NCBI GenBank assembly: GCA_025766275.1 | Contig: JAFKAC010000011.1 | Span: forward strand, 1,364,001-1,428,000 | Reading direction: 5' to 3' | DNA from: Lactarius indigo | Lineage: Eukaryota > Basidiomycota > Agaricomycetes > Russulales > Russulaceae | Length of the DNA stretch: 64,000 nt | In this document: piece by piece, positions 28,219-39,600 of the stretch | Layout: every line of letters starts with the position of its first letter | Position numbering within the stretch: the first letter of the stretch is position 1 | Translations under genes and position numbers: made by a program | Notes under the pieces: model-generated | What the model was told of the DNA's origin: nothing | What the model saw: the letters and a program-made list of their open reading frames with translations, nothing else | Database searches by the model: none

Positions 28219-31200
28219 ACCCATCGGCCTGGGTGAGGGCGGTTAATTGTAACAGTGTAATCATGACTCACTATTGTTCTATGAGAGTTCCAGTATCGAT
28301 TCGCACCAGTTACACAATGGCCAACATACGAGCACTAGTTGACTCAGGAGCAACCCACTGCTTCATGAGACCTTCTTTTGCAAAAAGGATGGGGCTTGGG
28401 ACCAAATTACTCGATGTCCCAAAGAAAATATGGAACATCGACAACACAGAAAACAAATCGGGACGTATCACCCATTACACAGACGTTGATGTTCAAACTA
28501 AAGGCATTCATAAGGAAATCCGCTTCCTTATCATGGATATTGGCAATGAAGACATTGTACTGGGCTATCCCTGGCTTGCTATTTACGACCCGCAAATCAA
28601 ATGGTCGCAAGCGGCCATCCACGAGGATATGCTCCCCATCATTATCCATTCAACCAATCCTTGCATCAATACGACATCAGTAGTAGCGACAGCCATCGTT
28701 CAAAACAATGACTACGAAATAGTGCACTCCTGCGTCATCACAGATGAGCAACGACAACAATTCAAAGAAGGATGCCGAATCCGAGCTACCGCTACTGACC
28801 TCGCTATCGCCGCTCAACAATATGTCACCAAAGCTGAGTTACCCCCTGAATATCGAGAGTTTGAACGTCTCTTCAGTGAAGAAGCGTCAGACAGGTTTCC
28901 ACCCAGCAGGCCCTGGGATCATGCTATCAAGTTCAAACCAGGGACCGCAGATGCGATCAACTGTAAAATATACCCAATGACCCAAGAAGAAGACAAGAAA
29001 CTACGTGAATGGATCGACGAACAACTGAAGAAGGGGTATATACAACCTTCGAAATCCCCCTACGCATTGTCTTTCTTCTTCATCAAAAAGAAGGATGGAA
29101 AGTTAAGACCCGTCCAGGACTACCGGAAGATCAACGCGGTTACCATCCGCAACCAATACCCACTCCCTCTCATTTCCAATCTTATCACTGATCTTAGCAA
29201 CGCTCACATCTACACCAAACTCGACGTTAGATGGGGGTACAACAACATACGAATCAAAGAAGGAGATGAAGAAAAGGCAGCGTTCAAAACGCGTTACGGC
29301 TTATTCAAACCTACAGTGATGTTTTTCGGCTTAACCAACTCCCCGGCGACATTCCAGACCATGATGAACTTCATCTTTAGGGATATTATCGCAAAGCATG
29401 AACGACGGGGAACCGTTATTCGGGTGTACATGGACGACATCGGCATTGCCACCGGACTCAATCACTCGTTACCAGACCACATCGAAGCTGTCAAAGACGT
29501 CCTCCGTGTATCCGCGGAACACGATCTATATTACAAGCTTGAGAAATGCCTCTTCCACTCCCCACGCATGGATTACCTGGGGGTAATCCTTGAAAAGGGG
29601 GTGACACGCATGGACCCCATCAAAATTTCGGGCATCAAGGACTGGCCCACACCAACCAAAGTTAAGGACGTCCGCTCTTTTCTAGGCTTCTGCAATTTTT
29701 ACCGACCCTTCATACGAGGATTCGCAACCAAAGCCCGACCTCTTAACAAACTTACACGAAAAGATGCCGAATGGCACTGGGGAACCGAGGAAGAAAAAGC
29801 ATTTCAAGACCTTAAAACCCTTGTCACTAGCGAACCTGTCCTAGCACACCCAGATCTTACCCAACAATTCGAACTAGAAGTCAACGCGTCCGGCTTTGCT
29901 ATGGGCGCAGTCCTTCTTCAATGCAAGGCAGATGGTAAACGACATCCCATTGGCTACTACTCATCTACCCTCAATGAAGCTGAGAGAAATTACGACATTT
30001 ACGACCTCGAACTCCTAGCAATCGTTAAGGCCTTCCGCCACTGGAGACCCCTTTTAGCGGGTTCTCCCCATAAGATTAAAGTATTCTCGGACCACCTCAA
30101 CCTGCAGTACTGGAAATCACCACAAAAGATTAGCAGGCGCGTAGCCAGGGAAGTACTTGAACTCTCGGAATACAATTTCGAGATTCATCATATTAAGGGA
30201 ACCTCCAACGGACGTGCCGATGCACTATCGCGGAGGCCAGACTACAATCAAGGAGAGAACGACAACGAAGGAATAACTGTATTACCAGAAAGCGTCTTCG
30301 CACGTGCCACCATATTAGAAGAACCCTGACATCCGCATTGGAGACCTGAAATCCTGCCTGCGGAAATGACACCAGAACATCCCATTTACGAACAGGATAT
30401 AGCTAAGTTGAAGCCCTGGGTCGACGCTCACAAGCTGAAAGACATTGAAGGGACGTGGTACAAAGATGGACGCTGAGTAGTTACCGGCGGTATTCACGAC
30501 AAGCGCACCATCATCGCCGCCCACCATGACTCCCCTGTCTATGGTCACCCCGGTATCAAACATACCCTCCAACTCACTGAACGGCATTATTGGTGGCCAC
30601 AAATGAAGAATGACGTTCAGGACTACGTCAAAGGCTGCGCAGAATGCCAGCGGCACAAGGTCAATCTTCGCCCCATCAAAGCGCCTCTACAGCCCATTTA
30701 TCCCAAACCGGAAGCCCTGCCGTTTGAAACCATCACCGTGGACTTCATTACTAAACTCCCTATCTCCCGTGGCTACGACTCTATTTTAACAGTGACAGAT
30801 CACGATTGCACTAAAGCTGCCGTCTTCATCCCATGCAATGAAGAAATAACAGCCGAAGGGACAGCTGCCCTGTACGTCTCTCATGTCTTCCCATGATTTG
30901 GACTCCCCTCGCGCATTATCAGTGATCGAGACCCCCGTTTCGCATCCAAGTTCATGCGAGAGATATGCAAAATCCTTGGCATCAGCCAAAATATCTCAAC
31001 CGCTTATCATCCCCGAACCGACGGCCAATCGGAACGAATGAACCAATGGCTGGAACAATACCTCTGCTTCTGGGTAAATGAACGGCAAGATGACTGGGTT
31101 CGTTATCTGCCAATGGCAGAATTCACGCATAACAATTGGCCTAACGAAACTACGCGGGAGTCCCCCTTCTTTCTCTTATCAGGGTTCAACCCTCACGCTG

Positions 31201-31333
31201 ATTGGACCGATAGGCCTTCTCCTATTCCCCAAGTGTCATTAAGACTAGACCAATTTAAACAAGCGCGACAGCGCACTTTCTCCTGTATGCTCCGGGCGCA
31301 AAAGTCATGGGTCAAACACAAGGATACGCCCAA
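28128..31333 (+). pseudogene. Gypsy-2 pol, three in-frame TGA stops, 3' end deleted
   Basis: One frame runs the whole length, interrupted by TGA at 30327, 30474 and 30894. Protease has LVDSGATHCFMRP, RT has YMDDIGIATG, and RNase H has SDHLNLQYWKSP. The integrase zinc part contains GHPGIKHTLQ and CAECQ and its core contains SDRDPRF and HPRTDGQSER. The sequence breaks off at KSWVKHKDTPN, where the lone LTR begins, so the end of integrase and any chromodomain are lost. The third stop replaces an arginine codon in the Gypsy-3 alignment (position before FGLP), consistent with CGA to TGA decay. Not functional. Confidence 0.88.
28200..28240 (+). promoter_or_regulatory. Gypsy-2 candidate -1 frameshift signal
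   Basis: The in-frame heptamer G GGT TTT (28200-28206) has canonical X XXY YYZ form. A 6-nt spacer and a hairpin (28213-28240) follow, with ACCCA/TGGGT inner and GCCT/AGGGC outer stems. The same arrangement occurs in Gypsy-3. Confidence 0.65.
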
Positions 31334-31912
31334 TGTTATGATCTGACGCTTCGGACCTAAGTCACAGTATGTCTCCACCCTGCCTTTCCCCTTCTGTACT
31401 ATACCTTGTTACCAGAGGAGCTACTGTTACTAGTGGCGCTGTTTCTTTGATCCGAACTTCTGTTTACTCCGTTTAGTCTCTTTGATATTGTGTGGACTTG
31501 TGTTCATGTTGTTTGGAACCCTGTCCTATATAAACCTGTACCGTAGACCGTAGGAAGCCAGACTTGGCTTCGTTTGCAATCTAGCAACCTTGCCTCCGTA
31601 CTTTGGTGTGACTTCGCCTTATCCCTCTCTTCTTGTGCATCCCCTACCTCAGTCCCTAACCAGGACACTTCGAAGTCTTTGCAGTTGAACTATATCAACG
31701 CGTTACACCTGTTATACTCTGTGCACTAGCAAGATCAAGTGTAGAGAAGTGTTAGACACTTCGGACGAGGAGTTCTACATTACAGAGTAGTGCTGCACCT
31801 TGTGCCACACTTTTATCACTTGTATTTCATAGCAATAAGACAACAGAGGTCTTAGCTTGATACTTGTGTGACTCAGAACCTTTAGAACCCACGCCCCTGC
31901 TAGGGCGTAACA
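31334..31912 (+). repeat. Lone Gypsy-1-type LTR without TSD
   Basis: A 579-bp LTR, clearly related to the Gypsy-1 LTRs but with many substitutions and small indels, so it is older. It is flanked by CCCAA and TCTAC, which do not match. It sits exactly where the Gypsy-2 3' end is missing. Confidence 0.9.
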
Positions 31913-32079
31913 TCTACCCACCAAGGGGTAATACTTCTTCATTTCGACTGCAGCGTGTGCTAGTGTGCCCCTGTTCAGTCTGCGTTGGGTTGATACGTAG
32001 TCCCCATTCGCCTATCTTTGCCAAGTCGATTACACCTTCTTCGAAGTCCAAGTCGGACAAACGCCGGTGGAGCGTAACA
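31913..32079 (+). repeat. Gypsy-2 3' LTR, last 167 bp
   Basis: Corresponds to 26050-26216 and ends CGTAACA, followed by TSD CCTAG at 32080-32084. Confidence 0.9.
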
Positions 32080-34139
32080 CCTAGAGCCCGAGTAGAGGTG
32101 CGGTTCTTGAGCCAGACCGCGAACTGGAGAGCTTCAGCCCAGAGAGTCTTGGGCAAGCCAGAATGGTGAAGAATAGCCCGCACGCGTTTGAGGAGCCTGT
32201 GGTTAAGAGATTCCGCGACTCCATTGTGCTGCGGGGTGTCGTGGGTGGTGAGGCAATGTTCAGTTCCTTCGTCCTGAAGGAAGCAAGTGAACTCGTGGCC
32301 GGTATACTCACTGCCACGGTCCGATCTAAGTGCCTTGATCTTGGCACCGTGCTGAGTGCGAGCCCAAGCCACAAAGGTGCGATAGGCGTCCAAGGTCTGA
32401 TCTTTAGTGCGCAGAATGTCGACCCGAGTAAAGCGAGTATGGTCGTCCGTGAAAGTAACATAGTAGCGGCGGCCCCTGAGACTAGAGGTAGGCGAAGGTC
32501 CCCAGAGGTCAGAGTGGACTTCCACTCCAAAGTGCCAAGCTGGAGGAGCCTCGCGCTCAGCTCGAATAGCCTTCCGAGTGAGCTTAGCATATTGGCAAGA
32601 ATCACAGATAATGGGCGAGCTGTCGTCGATAAGTTGAACGCCTTCGATGGCGTTGTTGCGGATGAGAGAATGAATGGCATCAGCTGAGATGTGACCGAGG
32701 CGGCGATGGAGAGTGTGTATGTCAACTTGTTCGACAGGAGAGCCAACGCTAGCAGACAAGTAGGAGTGTTCGACCTTGTATAGGCCGTTAGAGCTAGCAG
32801 GGATATTGCCAATAGTATCGCCAGATCTGTTCTTGATTTTGCAGGATTGTCGCTCGAAAGAGACAGAGTACCCAGCTCCAGTGATGCGGCCGACAGAGAC
32901 AATGGTGAGTGCCATCTCAGGCACGTGAAGGGTGTTGCAAAGGAGCACGGGAGTAGTAATGTTCCCGTTGGGGATGTCGATCTGTAAGTCCCCTGTACCT
33001 ATCGCGTAGAAAATTCGTTTGTTAGCGGCAGTAATCGCGTGAGGAGGGATAGATCGATAATTAATGAAGCGATGGTGGAATGGGGACATGTGCCGAGACG
33101 CCCCGGAGTCGTAGAGTTCGATCTCGATGGGGGGATGATGGATAGGTGGCCCCACGCTGTATGCGGAGGCCTGTGGAGTGGGGGAAGTGGAGTCGTCGTC
33201 GATCTCCTCGATCGTGGCCCAAGCTTCAATGTCGGTGTTGGCCGCGTTTGCGTTGTCGGAACGGTTATTGTTCCTGTTCCTGTTGTTTCGGTTGTTGCTA
33301 TTGCCATTGCGGTTATTGCGATTGCCGCGATTGTCGTGATTGTCGCCTGAGTTATTGTAGTTGTTGTAGCTTGAGTTGTTGTCTCTTCGAGGCGGGTGTT
33401 GGCCTTCTTTGTCGCCTCCCTTGGCCCAGCAATCCGATTTGAAGTGGCCGAGCCTGTGGCAGTTGTGGCACTCTACATTGCGCTTGTCGCATTTCTGTCC
33501 ATTGGCTAAGAAGGCCTCTTCTGGGCCATTAGTCTTGCCTTTCTGGATAACGCACCGATCGTACTGATCGGTGACCAATCGGATTACCCGATCAGGTGTG
33601 ACTGATTCGTCCGCTTGATCGGCTGCTGAATTGATAGAGTCAATGAGGGATTCGTAGGAGGGGGGGAGTGAGCTGAGGATGATGGACGCGAATTCATTGT
33701 CGGTCTTGGTGGCCCCCATAGAGGCAAGCTGCTCTCGCATATCTAAGAGATGAGTCAGATGGGCGTGAGCGTCTTCATCTTCGCCTAGTTTGGTGCCTGA
33801 GAGTTTCCAGCCCAAGTTGACGGCGATCATCTTCTATCTCTTCTGGAATATTTCCTTGACGGCGTCCCAGATATCTTTTGTATTTGTTTTCGTCTTGATT
33901 CGGTTGAAGACGTAATCGGGTACTGATGCTGCGATCAAATTTTTGGCGGCGGCTTCTTCCGCGTCCCAGCATTCCTGAGGGGGGACGCTATTGATTGGCG
34001 TCCAAGTCATGGGGACCGTGGTGCTGGTGAGATGTTCGGACCATCTTCGGTTATTGAACACCCAGACCATACGGTCTCTAAAGGTGACCCAGTTGGATCC
34101 ATTGGTGGCCAATTTGACGATAGTAAGTTTGTAGTCTTC
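32080..34139 (-). pseudogene. Copia-2 gag-pol, N-terminal part, with amber stop
   Basis: From the right, Gag reads through LTIVKLATNGSNW to FQKR, then TAG (33835-33837), then on in the same frame. A CCHC knuckle (CHNCHRLGHFKSDC) and an Asn/Arg-rich tract follow. Next are protease (YDSGASRHM), GAG-pre-integrase (HRRLGHISADAIHS, CDSCQYAK) and the integrase core (TFTDDHTRFTR, SDRGSEYTG, TPQHNGVAES), up to NRTSTRALG at the Gypsy-2 insertion. The frame continues at 25702. The amber stop plus five insertions make this copy inactive. Confidence 0.88.
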
Positions 34140-34264
34140 TGTAACGTCGTCACGACGTTAGCTCGACTTGAGCTCGATAGAGGCGGTAACAACTTAACGG
34201 GGCTCTTGAAGACTCGGAGGTCCAAGCGTGAACAGTAGTGAACACTCGAAGGTGCACGGCTCTT

Positions 34265-34303
<39 letters not shown>

Positions 34304-34615
34304 AAACAAGTGACGATTCAAGAAGACCAAGATGGCGTATCTTGGTCTTCACAAGACAGATTAAATACAAAGTTAGCAGGCTTTCAAGCGCTGCTATGAG
34401 TCACAGTAAAGTAGCGTCCAACGTATCGCAGAAACATCTCGAACCCTAATACTACTAGTACCCGTACTAGTATCGAGTCATTCAGGCCCCGCTCAGTCAG
34501 CTATCGGTCGTATCGCCTATCACACCATCGTATCACCGTAGGTAAGTCCGCAACTAATCTACCTTACCGCCGTAGTTGCAACCGGTACAGTAAGGGTTTG
34601 GGTCGAAACGTAACA
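34140..34615 (-). repeat. Solo LTR of Gypsy-3 type, inserted in the Copia-2 gag start
   Basis: A 476-bp LTR beginning TGTAACG and ending CGTAACA, diverged from the Gypsy-3 LTRs (40286-40754 and 47511-47979) but with the same AAGACCAAGAT/ATCTTGGTCTT hairpin and a TATTTAA box. It contains a (GA)n run at about 34264-34301. CTTC flanks both sides (34136-34139 and 34616-34619). It splits Copia-2 gag after codon 3. Confidence 0.85.
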
Positions 34616-34725
34616 CTTCGCTCATGATGACAAATACGGTAAGCGGGGTTTCGGATAATGAAAGGTACACGCTGATAGATTCTCGGTAATATCAGATTTA
34701 GACTGCAGTGTCAGGGCCCATAACC
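34616..34725 (-). promoter_or_regulatory. Copia-2 gag start codon, leader and primer-binding site
   Basis: The Copia-2 gag ATG is at 34623-34625 (M-S-E), cut off from the rest of gag by the solo LTR. An 88-bp leader precedes it. GGGCCCATAACC at 34714-34725 matches the initiator tRNA-Met anticodon arm, as in Copia-1. Confidence 0.75.
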
Positions 34726-34726
34726 T

Positions 34727-34905
34727 TGGTGTAAAGGTCAGGCGATAGGGGCGATCCGGCTAAGTGTGCCGGTCGGGTGATAGGATCCGAAGGGCCGGTT
34801 CAATTGGCAATGAGAAAAGCGCAAAGTTGAGGGATGATAGAGCACGAGTGAGGATGGACAAAGGTGAAGATACTTCGCATTGGAGAGGGTCTCAAGGGCA
34901 CACCA
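34727..34905 (-). repeat. Copia-2 5' LTR, outer boundary uncertain
   Basis: The LTR must start next to the primer-binding site, at TGGTGT (34727). ACACCA at 34900-34905 would give a 179-bp LTR with 6-bp inverted ends. A TATA-like TATTTAAA (minus strand, about 34953-34961) lies outside that, so the true LTR may be longer. The partner LTR is not in the window, so neither choice can be confirmed here. Confidence 0.4.
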
Positions 34906-36284
34906 GGGAAAGAGGAGGAACAACTGGATAATTTATTGAATACATACGAGCACGTTTAAATACAATTTAGATACGTTTTTAAGGATAATAGTAGTAAAGT
35001 AAAGTAAAGAAGTGTAAAGACGCACGGGCCATTTGTTGATAAGTGACCCTTGCGCACTTAGCGGCTCGTACGGACCGGACTTGCAGCATGGACTGCTTTA
35101 GATTAGGACTTATAGATTAGATATTATTTGATCTGTACAATCTAGCGCTGATCATTGCGTCATGTATGACATCATGTACTATGACATCATGTAGAACACT
35201 CCGGACACTTCATTGTACTCAGTCCTTTGTTCTCCTTAGTTCTTATCTTTATTGTGATGTCATTATGACATCATCTTTGTCTGGACTCTCTTTGTTCTAG
35301 TCGCCTTGTTCTCTTTTCATACACTCCTTTTGTCCTGTATGTAGAACAACGCTCCTTGTATTCTGTGACTCTACGTTACCACTCTTGTACTAGTGTCACA
35401 GCTCTGTATAGTATAAGTAGTAGTGCTTGTACGCCCCTGGTCCACATCAGTTCTCTCACTGTTGTGTGCCAGGTATGTCTCCTCCTCTGTAATACTATTA
35501 TCAGTTCTCTCACTGTTGTGTGCCAGACTCCCTGCTTTACTTGCAAGATCCCCTGTTACACCTCTGCTTCCAGCTACCTTCCATATCTCACCACAGTCCT
35601 CTTGTCCACTGTGAGTATGGTCTTTATGTATGCTGTTCATCACCATTCAGAGCCATGAAACAGGAGTCGAATAGACGAAGAGATGTTGAGGAATGGAGTA
35701 GAAAAGGGGGAATGGCCCCTATGGAACTTGAGATGTTTGAGTCAGAATGGTTACGGAGACGGTAGATGTTGAGCTGCCGCGCATTATCGCGGCAGTGTTG
35801 TTTTGGTGGGGTTCGAGTTGGCCGGGTCGAGCATGCCGAAATGCAACACACAGTTGTCAGCACAAGCAAGAGCACGAGAGAGGCTGATGGGCAGATGGCA
35901 TGAGCAATGGACAGAGAATAGGTTAGCAGGGAGAGTGGTGATGTGGCGAAGAGTGCAAGTCAATGGGTGATGATGAAGAGGACCGTGCCCTCCATACACA
36001 AAATGAGAAAGGTGGGAAGGACGAGGGCAGTGGAGAGGTTCAGGTAGGGTCCTGCTCACTTGCTCAAGTGAAGGGAGAAAAGAGGGCCAGTGGAGGGCAA
36101 TGGGCAAGATGAAATGAGGGTGAGGAAAGGGCAGAGGGCAGGGTGGGGAGAGGTACAGCCATGCCTCAAACACATAGATGAAGGTAATGGAGGCCCAGGG
36201 AAGGTGAAGGAATGAGAGGGAATGAGATGGTGAGAGTGGGGGCGAGGCAGGGACGGCACCCAGCACAGCTCCACACTCGAGGCA
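34906..36284. other. Intergenic stretch with no recognisable gene
   Basis: Two parts are visible. About 34930-35700 is AT-richer, with a cluster of TGACATCA motifs (35167, 35182 and a palindrome at 35255-35273) and a 27-bp direct repeat. About 35780-36284 is strongly purine-rich on the plus strand (GAGG/GGGA tracts), which generates long but compositionally biased minus-strand frames that I do not believe. Confidence 0.5.
35446..35526. repeat. 27-bp direct repeat pair
   Basis: A 27-bp unit starting ATCAGTTCTCTCACTGTTGT occurs at 35446-35472 and again at 35500-35526, spaced 54 bp start to start. Confidence 0.85.
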
Positions 36285-36292
36285 GCCAAGAA

Positions 36293-36470
36293 TAGTGATG
36301 TAAAAGTTTGGTTCAGTTTGGTTTTTTGCACCTTTTTGCTGAACCCCGAACTGAACTAAGGGTTCAGTTCAGGGTGTTTGGCTGAACCCCTGAACTGAAC
36401 CTTTGTGAACCTGAACTCTTGGTTCAGTTCAGTTCAGGGAGGGTCTGAACGCTGAACCGAACGGAAATGA
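36293..36470. repeat. hAT-1 left TIR and subterminal repeats
   Basis: TIR TAGTGATGTAAAAGTT, then alternating GGTTCAGTTCAG and CTGAACCC motifs in both orientations, which could fold or serve as transposase binding sites. Confidence 0.8.
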
Positions 36471-36637
36471 GGAAATCAGAGGCCCTTGCTTACGTAATCA
36501 CCCCAAACATGCAGAGTTACCTGGTAAGTGTACCACAAAAGGTGTTGTTTAACACTTTTGGGTCTTGTTCCAAAAAACAATCAATTTTTGTGTCTAAGTT
36601 TATGTACATCTACTACTAATGAGCATGCGTGATAGGG

Positions 36638-39600
36638 CTACTCTGTGATATCCTCATCATTATCAAGATCCCCATTACTGGCAAAAGACATTGTGTGCTG
36701 TGCTGCCTCTGTTGTGGCCGACATGTGCCCATTTCTGTATGCACTCTTAAGCAGTTGAAGTCCCTCAAAAATGTCTAACTTCAACCTGTTTCTCAATGAG
36801 CTGTCAGTAATACCTCCACTACTGAAGGAGCGCTCCGAGGGTGTTGATGAGCCTTGGATCGCAAGGTAGTCACGTGCAATCCGCTTCAATGTCGGGTATC
36901 TGGTGTTGCTCTGACACCATTGTGTAAGCCAGAGGACCTGAGCGTGTTCAGATAGAAGACGTGACTTACCCCCCACCAGCCAATGATATCCCTTGTGGAC
37001 TCAATGCCAGTCTTGAGGTATTGCTTGAGTTCTTCACGAGGACCTTTGGCAGTGTGGCATTGCTTTTGAAATGCTTGAACAGCGTTGAGGAGAAAAGAAC
37101 CACCATAGTGGAGTGCTGATCCCGGCGCGGAAGACTGATCTAGGTCTGTATGTATTAGGACACAATACAGGACAGCAACAAAAGGGAATCTACCTAGGGC
37201 ACTAGTTGTTGCAGCTGTTTGCGAGGGTGCAATATAATACCTATCAAACTAAAGTAGTCATCAATATATAGCACACAATGGAATCACCGTGATGGACATA
37301 ACCTACCACTTCTTCCAGCTGCTTCATGCCAGCGGCGTACCGCTCACTATCCCACTGGCCTCGGAAATATAAGTCCTTGAGATTGGGATCAAGAACTAGT
37401 AAACCCGAAGTTAGTATGAAGTCATCAAATGACAGAGCACGAGAACATACCAAGGCATATAAAATATGCAGGAGATGTGGTGCTAGCACGGCCATACCAC
37501 TTGCGAAGGCTTTTGAGGCCTTCATTAAGTGCGTCCACCAGCCCTTGATGATCAGGACTAGTTGCCATCTTCTCCCAGTGCTCAATAAGTAGCTCAAAGC
37601 CAGGGATGATGCACCAGACAGTTGGAGTGCGGTCACTTGAGAATGTCTGCTGGACGTTTGCCAGCTCCTAGCCAAGTTGAGTAAGATATAAGTGAAAAGA
37701 AACAGCAAAAGCTTACCCTTATCGCATCCCTGATATCCACCAGGCGCTCCCAATCCCTCCAAGTCAAATGGAAGTCTGCATAACAGCGGTGGTTGGGGAG
37801 GTCTGGTACTTTGTCGCTCGCATCCGCAAGGAGAATAAATTGACCAATGGCCTATTATGGAAAGGAGTAAGTACTTGACATAAATAGAAGTATCAATGCA
37901 CCGTCTTAAGTTTGATAAAACGCTCGAGAAATGTGAAGAGCGATCCCCATCAAGTATGAATCCATTGGATCAGCTCAAGTGGGTTAGTCCCGACTTGACT
38001 GCAGGTTGCGCGAAAGAAGGCCCTTGCCTGTGGCAATTTAAGAATCTATAGCACATGCATCAGTACAGGATATGTCAATAGGACCAAGGAAAAGCATACC
38101 TGCGTCACCAGGGCAATCGCTTTTCCGAGTGAATCGCCAGTGTCAATGTCTTCATCTTCACCCTGGTCACCTGAGGTAGGGTTGCTGTCATTGTCCAAGG
38201 TGGGGTCATCTTCTGTATTGTTGCACAAGTCACCAACTTTGCTGAAACGTGGTGCAATCGTTTGGACAAAATGCTTTGCCGCGAGATGAAGGGAGTGTTC
38301 CATACACCTAAGTTACACATTAGGATTGGAACGCGCCGAGTGTGTGAACACTTACAGCATATCGTGTTCTTGGGCAGTCCATCCAGTTTCCGTAGATGGG
38401 CTGTTCTGGACCATACGGAGTGTGGTGCGATTCACAGCCGCACCATCACTAGTAAACCAACCAACCTGGAGAGTGGAACATTAGTTTGTGATGTGGAAAC
38501 ATAAGTGAGGATGATGAAGACACACCTTGCCATGCAGTCCATACCGGTCCAAAGCATGGGCCAAGATATCACCCATATTCTGGCCAGTGTGCCTTCCCTG
38601 GATCTCCTGGAAGATTAGTTGTTCGGACCTCAACTTCCACACATTTGGGTTATCAGTAGGGGAGTCTATATAATGTGCTGTAAGTGAGATATATGGGTCA
38701 CCCGGCTTTGAGGTCCACACGTCGAATGTGAAAGATATCTTTGAGGGTATTTTCTTCATATTCTCACGAACCCTCCCCTCTGCAACATGTGCGCGTTGAA
38801 GTATTTCAGTGCGAAGAGCATGGTGGCGTGGGATATCTTTGTCCAAAAGCCCTGGCCGACAGAACTTGAGGAGGCGGCGAAAACCACCACTCTCGATCAA
38901 GTTGAATGCCTGGGATGTGAAAACATATTAGAATGATCCACATACAATAAGAGAACAACGATCACACTCACCTCGTCTTCACAGACAACAAACTCGATAA
39001 GATGCTCAAGGAGCCCCTCCTTTGTGAAATTGGGGAGCCTAGGCTCACGGGTGACAATGCCGTCAAGATCTGTTTGACTGAGGCTGAAGTGGTTCAGCAC
39101 CGAGCGAGAGAACAAGAGAACCTACTCACCCACTCATACTTGATTCAGTTGGCGTACGGAAAAGAGCGCAGGAATTCGGCTCAATACCAAGTGCCTTGCA
39201 GCGTTGGCGATACAGCCGAGAGTGATGCCTAGGGAAAGATCAATACAGGGTAGATTAAATGAGAAGGTGGTACTTTACCTAGCAATGTGTGATCGTAGCA
39301 TACTTATGCTTCCGGTCAAAAAACACGACGATCAATTGACCGAGAGGTCCTCCCTTTACACAGGCCCAGTTAGTGACATTAATAATAAAAAAACGGACCC
39401 GAAAATACTTACAGACAGACCATACACCAGTTGCCATCCTGGACCTTTCCCGTATCCGGGTGCACGTGTCCTTTTTCGGGGCGGAAGATAAGGTGTATGT
39501 TGGCCGAACGCTTTTCTCGGGGTATGAAAGGAATGGCCTGAAAGGAAAGTGAGAACGCCATTCGGATTTGAGGGTACTGGACGCACCTGGTTGTCGGTGT

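Larger units (their letters stand above)
25708..32079 (+). mobile_element. Gypsy-2: decayed chromodomain-type LTR retrotransposon with internal deletion
   Basis: The element is bounded by TSD CCTAG (25703-25707 and 32080-32084) inside Copia-2 pol. The 5' LTR is complete (25708-26216 plus a 23-bp duplicated tail). Of the 3' LTR only the last 167 bp remain (31913-32079). The frame carries four in-frame TGA stops (26695, 30327, 30474, 30894) but no frameshift that I found. The end of integrase, the chromodomain region and most of the 3' LTR are replaced by a lone Gypsy-1-type LTR (31334-31912). It is a close relative of Gypsy-3 in Gag and Pol. Confidence 0.92.

Noticed and set aside
33242..33360. 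Short GTT/TGTTG-type repeats suggesting a minisatellite or CRISPR-like array
   Set aside because: They encode the Asn/Arg-rich tract of Copia-2 Gag; there is no repeat-spacer structure.
35784..36266. 160-residue minus-strand frame
   Set aside because: It lies in a purine-biased stretch, has low-complexity Leu/Pro/Ser/His composition and no domain; composition explains the open frame.
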